This document shows positions 6,271 to 6,737 of a stretch of 6,737 bases of DNA, piece after piece. Made by a program: the position numbers and the translations under genes. Below the pieces are notes generated by a model that did no database searches, was not told the origin of the DNA, and worked only from the letters and a program-made list of their open reading frames with translations. Each line of letters starts with the position of its first letter. Position 1 is the first letter of the stretch. The stretch is from Hyphomicrobiales bacterium (GTDB lineage Bacteria > Pseudomonadota > Alphaproteobacteria > Rhizobiales > Xanthobacteraceae): NCBI GenBank assembly GCA_016201085.1, contig JACQDO010000362.1:1-6737 (forward strand). Direction: 5' to 3'.

Positions 6271-6636
6271 TCAGGCGCGGCCGCGCAGACCGGCCGCCAG
6301 CTCGCGATTGATGCTGATGAGCGAGCCGAGGTTTTCCGGCTTCGGATCGATCAAGGTGCTGAGAGTCTGCTTGAAAACGAACAGTCCGATATTGGCGACG
6401 TTCTGACGCAGGCCGGTCGGCAGCGAATTCTCCGCGCTGGTCGCCGAGGTGACAAAGATCGACCATAGCTGGCGGTTATAGAACAGCGCGGCGTCCAGTT
6501 CGGCGCGCTTGCTGTCCCAGCCATCGCGGATGGCTTGCAGGCGCGTGGCCGCGGTCAGCAGCAAATCGGCTTCCAGATCACGCGGACTTGCTGCCTTTTG
6601 GTCGATCGTGCCGCTGGTTTGCGTTGCGTGTGACAT
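6271..6636 (-). CDS. flaF: Flagellar biosynthesis regulator FlaF
   Basis: FlaF is a small cytoplasmic protein of alphaproteobacteria needed for flagellin synthesis and secretion; in Caulobacter it acts opposite to FlbT. The product is 121 aa, the usual size. Family features are SPRDLEADLLLTAATRLQ (17-34), DGWDSKRAELDAALFYNRQL (38-57) with the conserved W-N-R-W pattern, NSLPTGLRQNVANIGLFVF (70-88) and the terminal LISINRELAAGLRGRA (106-121). The ATG at 6636 is the only reasonable start: there is no later start codon before the conserved block. It overlaps the 3' end of flbT by 59 bp in another frame, with no strong ribosome-binding site (only AGAG at 6650-6647), suggesting translational coupling. 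Transcription ends at the shared terminator. Confidence 0.93.
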   Translation of the reverse strand: MSHATQTSGTIDQKAASPRDLEADLLLTAATRLQAIRDGWDSKRAELDAALFYNRQLWSIFVTSATSAENSLPTGLRQNVANIGLFVFKQTLSTLIDPKPENLGSLISINRELAAGLRGRA

Positions 6637-6737
6637 GTGACAGAAGCTCTGTTTCGTAAGCGATGAGGGCCTTGGCGCTCTTGAGCGCTTTGTACATCTC
6701 GCCGGCCATGATGTGATTACTCACTGCCGTCACGTGC
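6578..6737 (-). CDS. flbT: Flagellin mRNA translational repressor FlbT, C-terminal fragment (5' part outside the window)
   Basis: A reading frame enters from the right edge on the minus strand and stops at TGA 6580-6578, giving 52 residues. It contains HIMAGEMYKALKSAKALIAYETELL, split as HIMAGEMYKALKS (6718-6680) and AKALIAYETELL. This matches the FlbT C-terminus, where a G-x-x-Y-K-A-L-x-x-x-x-x-L-I-x-Y-E pattern is conserved. FlbT binds the flagellin mRNA leader and lowers its stability and translation until the hook is complete (known from Caulobacter). The tail after HVTRN is basic (QRHDRPKGSKSA) and overlaps the first 19-20 codons of flaF. Context next to flaF supports the call; the N-terminal RNA-binding part cannot be assessed. 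Confidence 0.86.
   Translation of the reverse strand, partial: HVTAVSNHIMAGEMYKALKSAKALIAYETELLSHVTRNANQRHDRPKGSKSA

Overview
The window is a piece of a flagellar gene cluster from a GC-rich alphaproteobacterium. The protein style points to Hyphomicrobiales, and Bradyrhizobium-like relatives (Nitrobacteraceae/Xanthobacteraceae) fit best. This rests on the FlbT/FlaF pair, which is an alphaproteobacterial hallmark, on the enlarged hook and hook-junction proteins, and on the recognisable FlgE/FlgK/FlgL sequences. No taxonomic search could be run.

Layout, left to right. (1) The 3' end of a glycosyltransferase of the GT41/SPINDLY O-GlcNAc-transferase type, cut by the left window edge. (2) A 192-bp intergenic region with a GC-rich hairpin (possible terminator), an AT-rich stretch carrying an exact IHF-consensus match, a near-consensus sigma-54 (-24/-12) promoter and a leader hairpin. 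(3) flgE (hook), flgK (HAP1) and flgL (HAP3) on the + strand, with gaps of 40 and 7 bp, a probable operon from that promoter. (4) An 87-bp convergent intergenic space with a symmetric bidirectional terminator. (5) On the - strand, flbT (5' part outside the window) followed by flaF, overlapping by 59 bp.

The genes form one assembly programme. FlgE builds the hook, FlgK and FlgL form the hook-filament junction, and FlaF and FlbT control flagellin synthesis once the hook is complete. The glycosyltransferase may modify flagellin. The sigma-54 plus IHF promoter fits hierarchical, hook-stage transcription as known from Caulobacter, where FlbD is the activator.

No wholly new system is visible. The points most worth checking are the sigma-54/IHF promoter architecture, an apparent in-frame loss in FlgL of the segment that normally carries the conserved G-x-Y-x-F-x-G motif, and the large beta-rich insertions in all three axial proteins.
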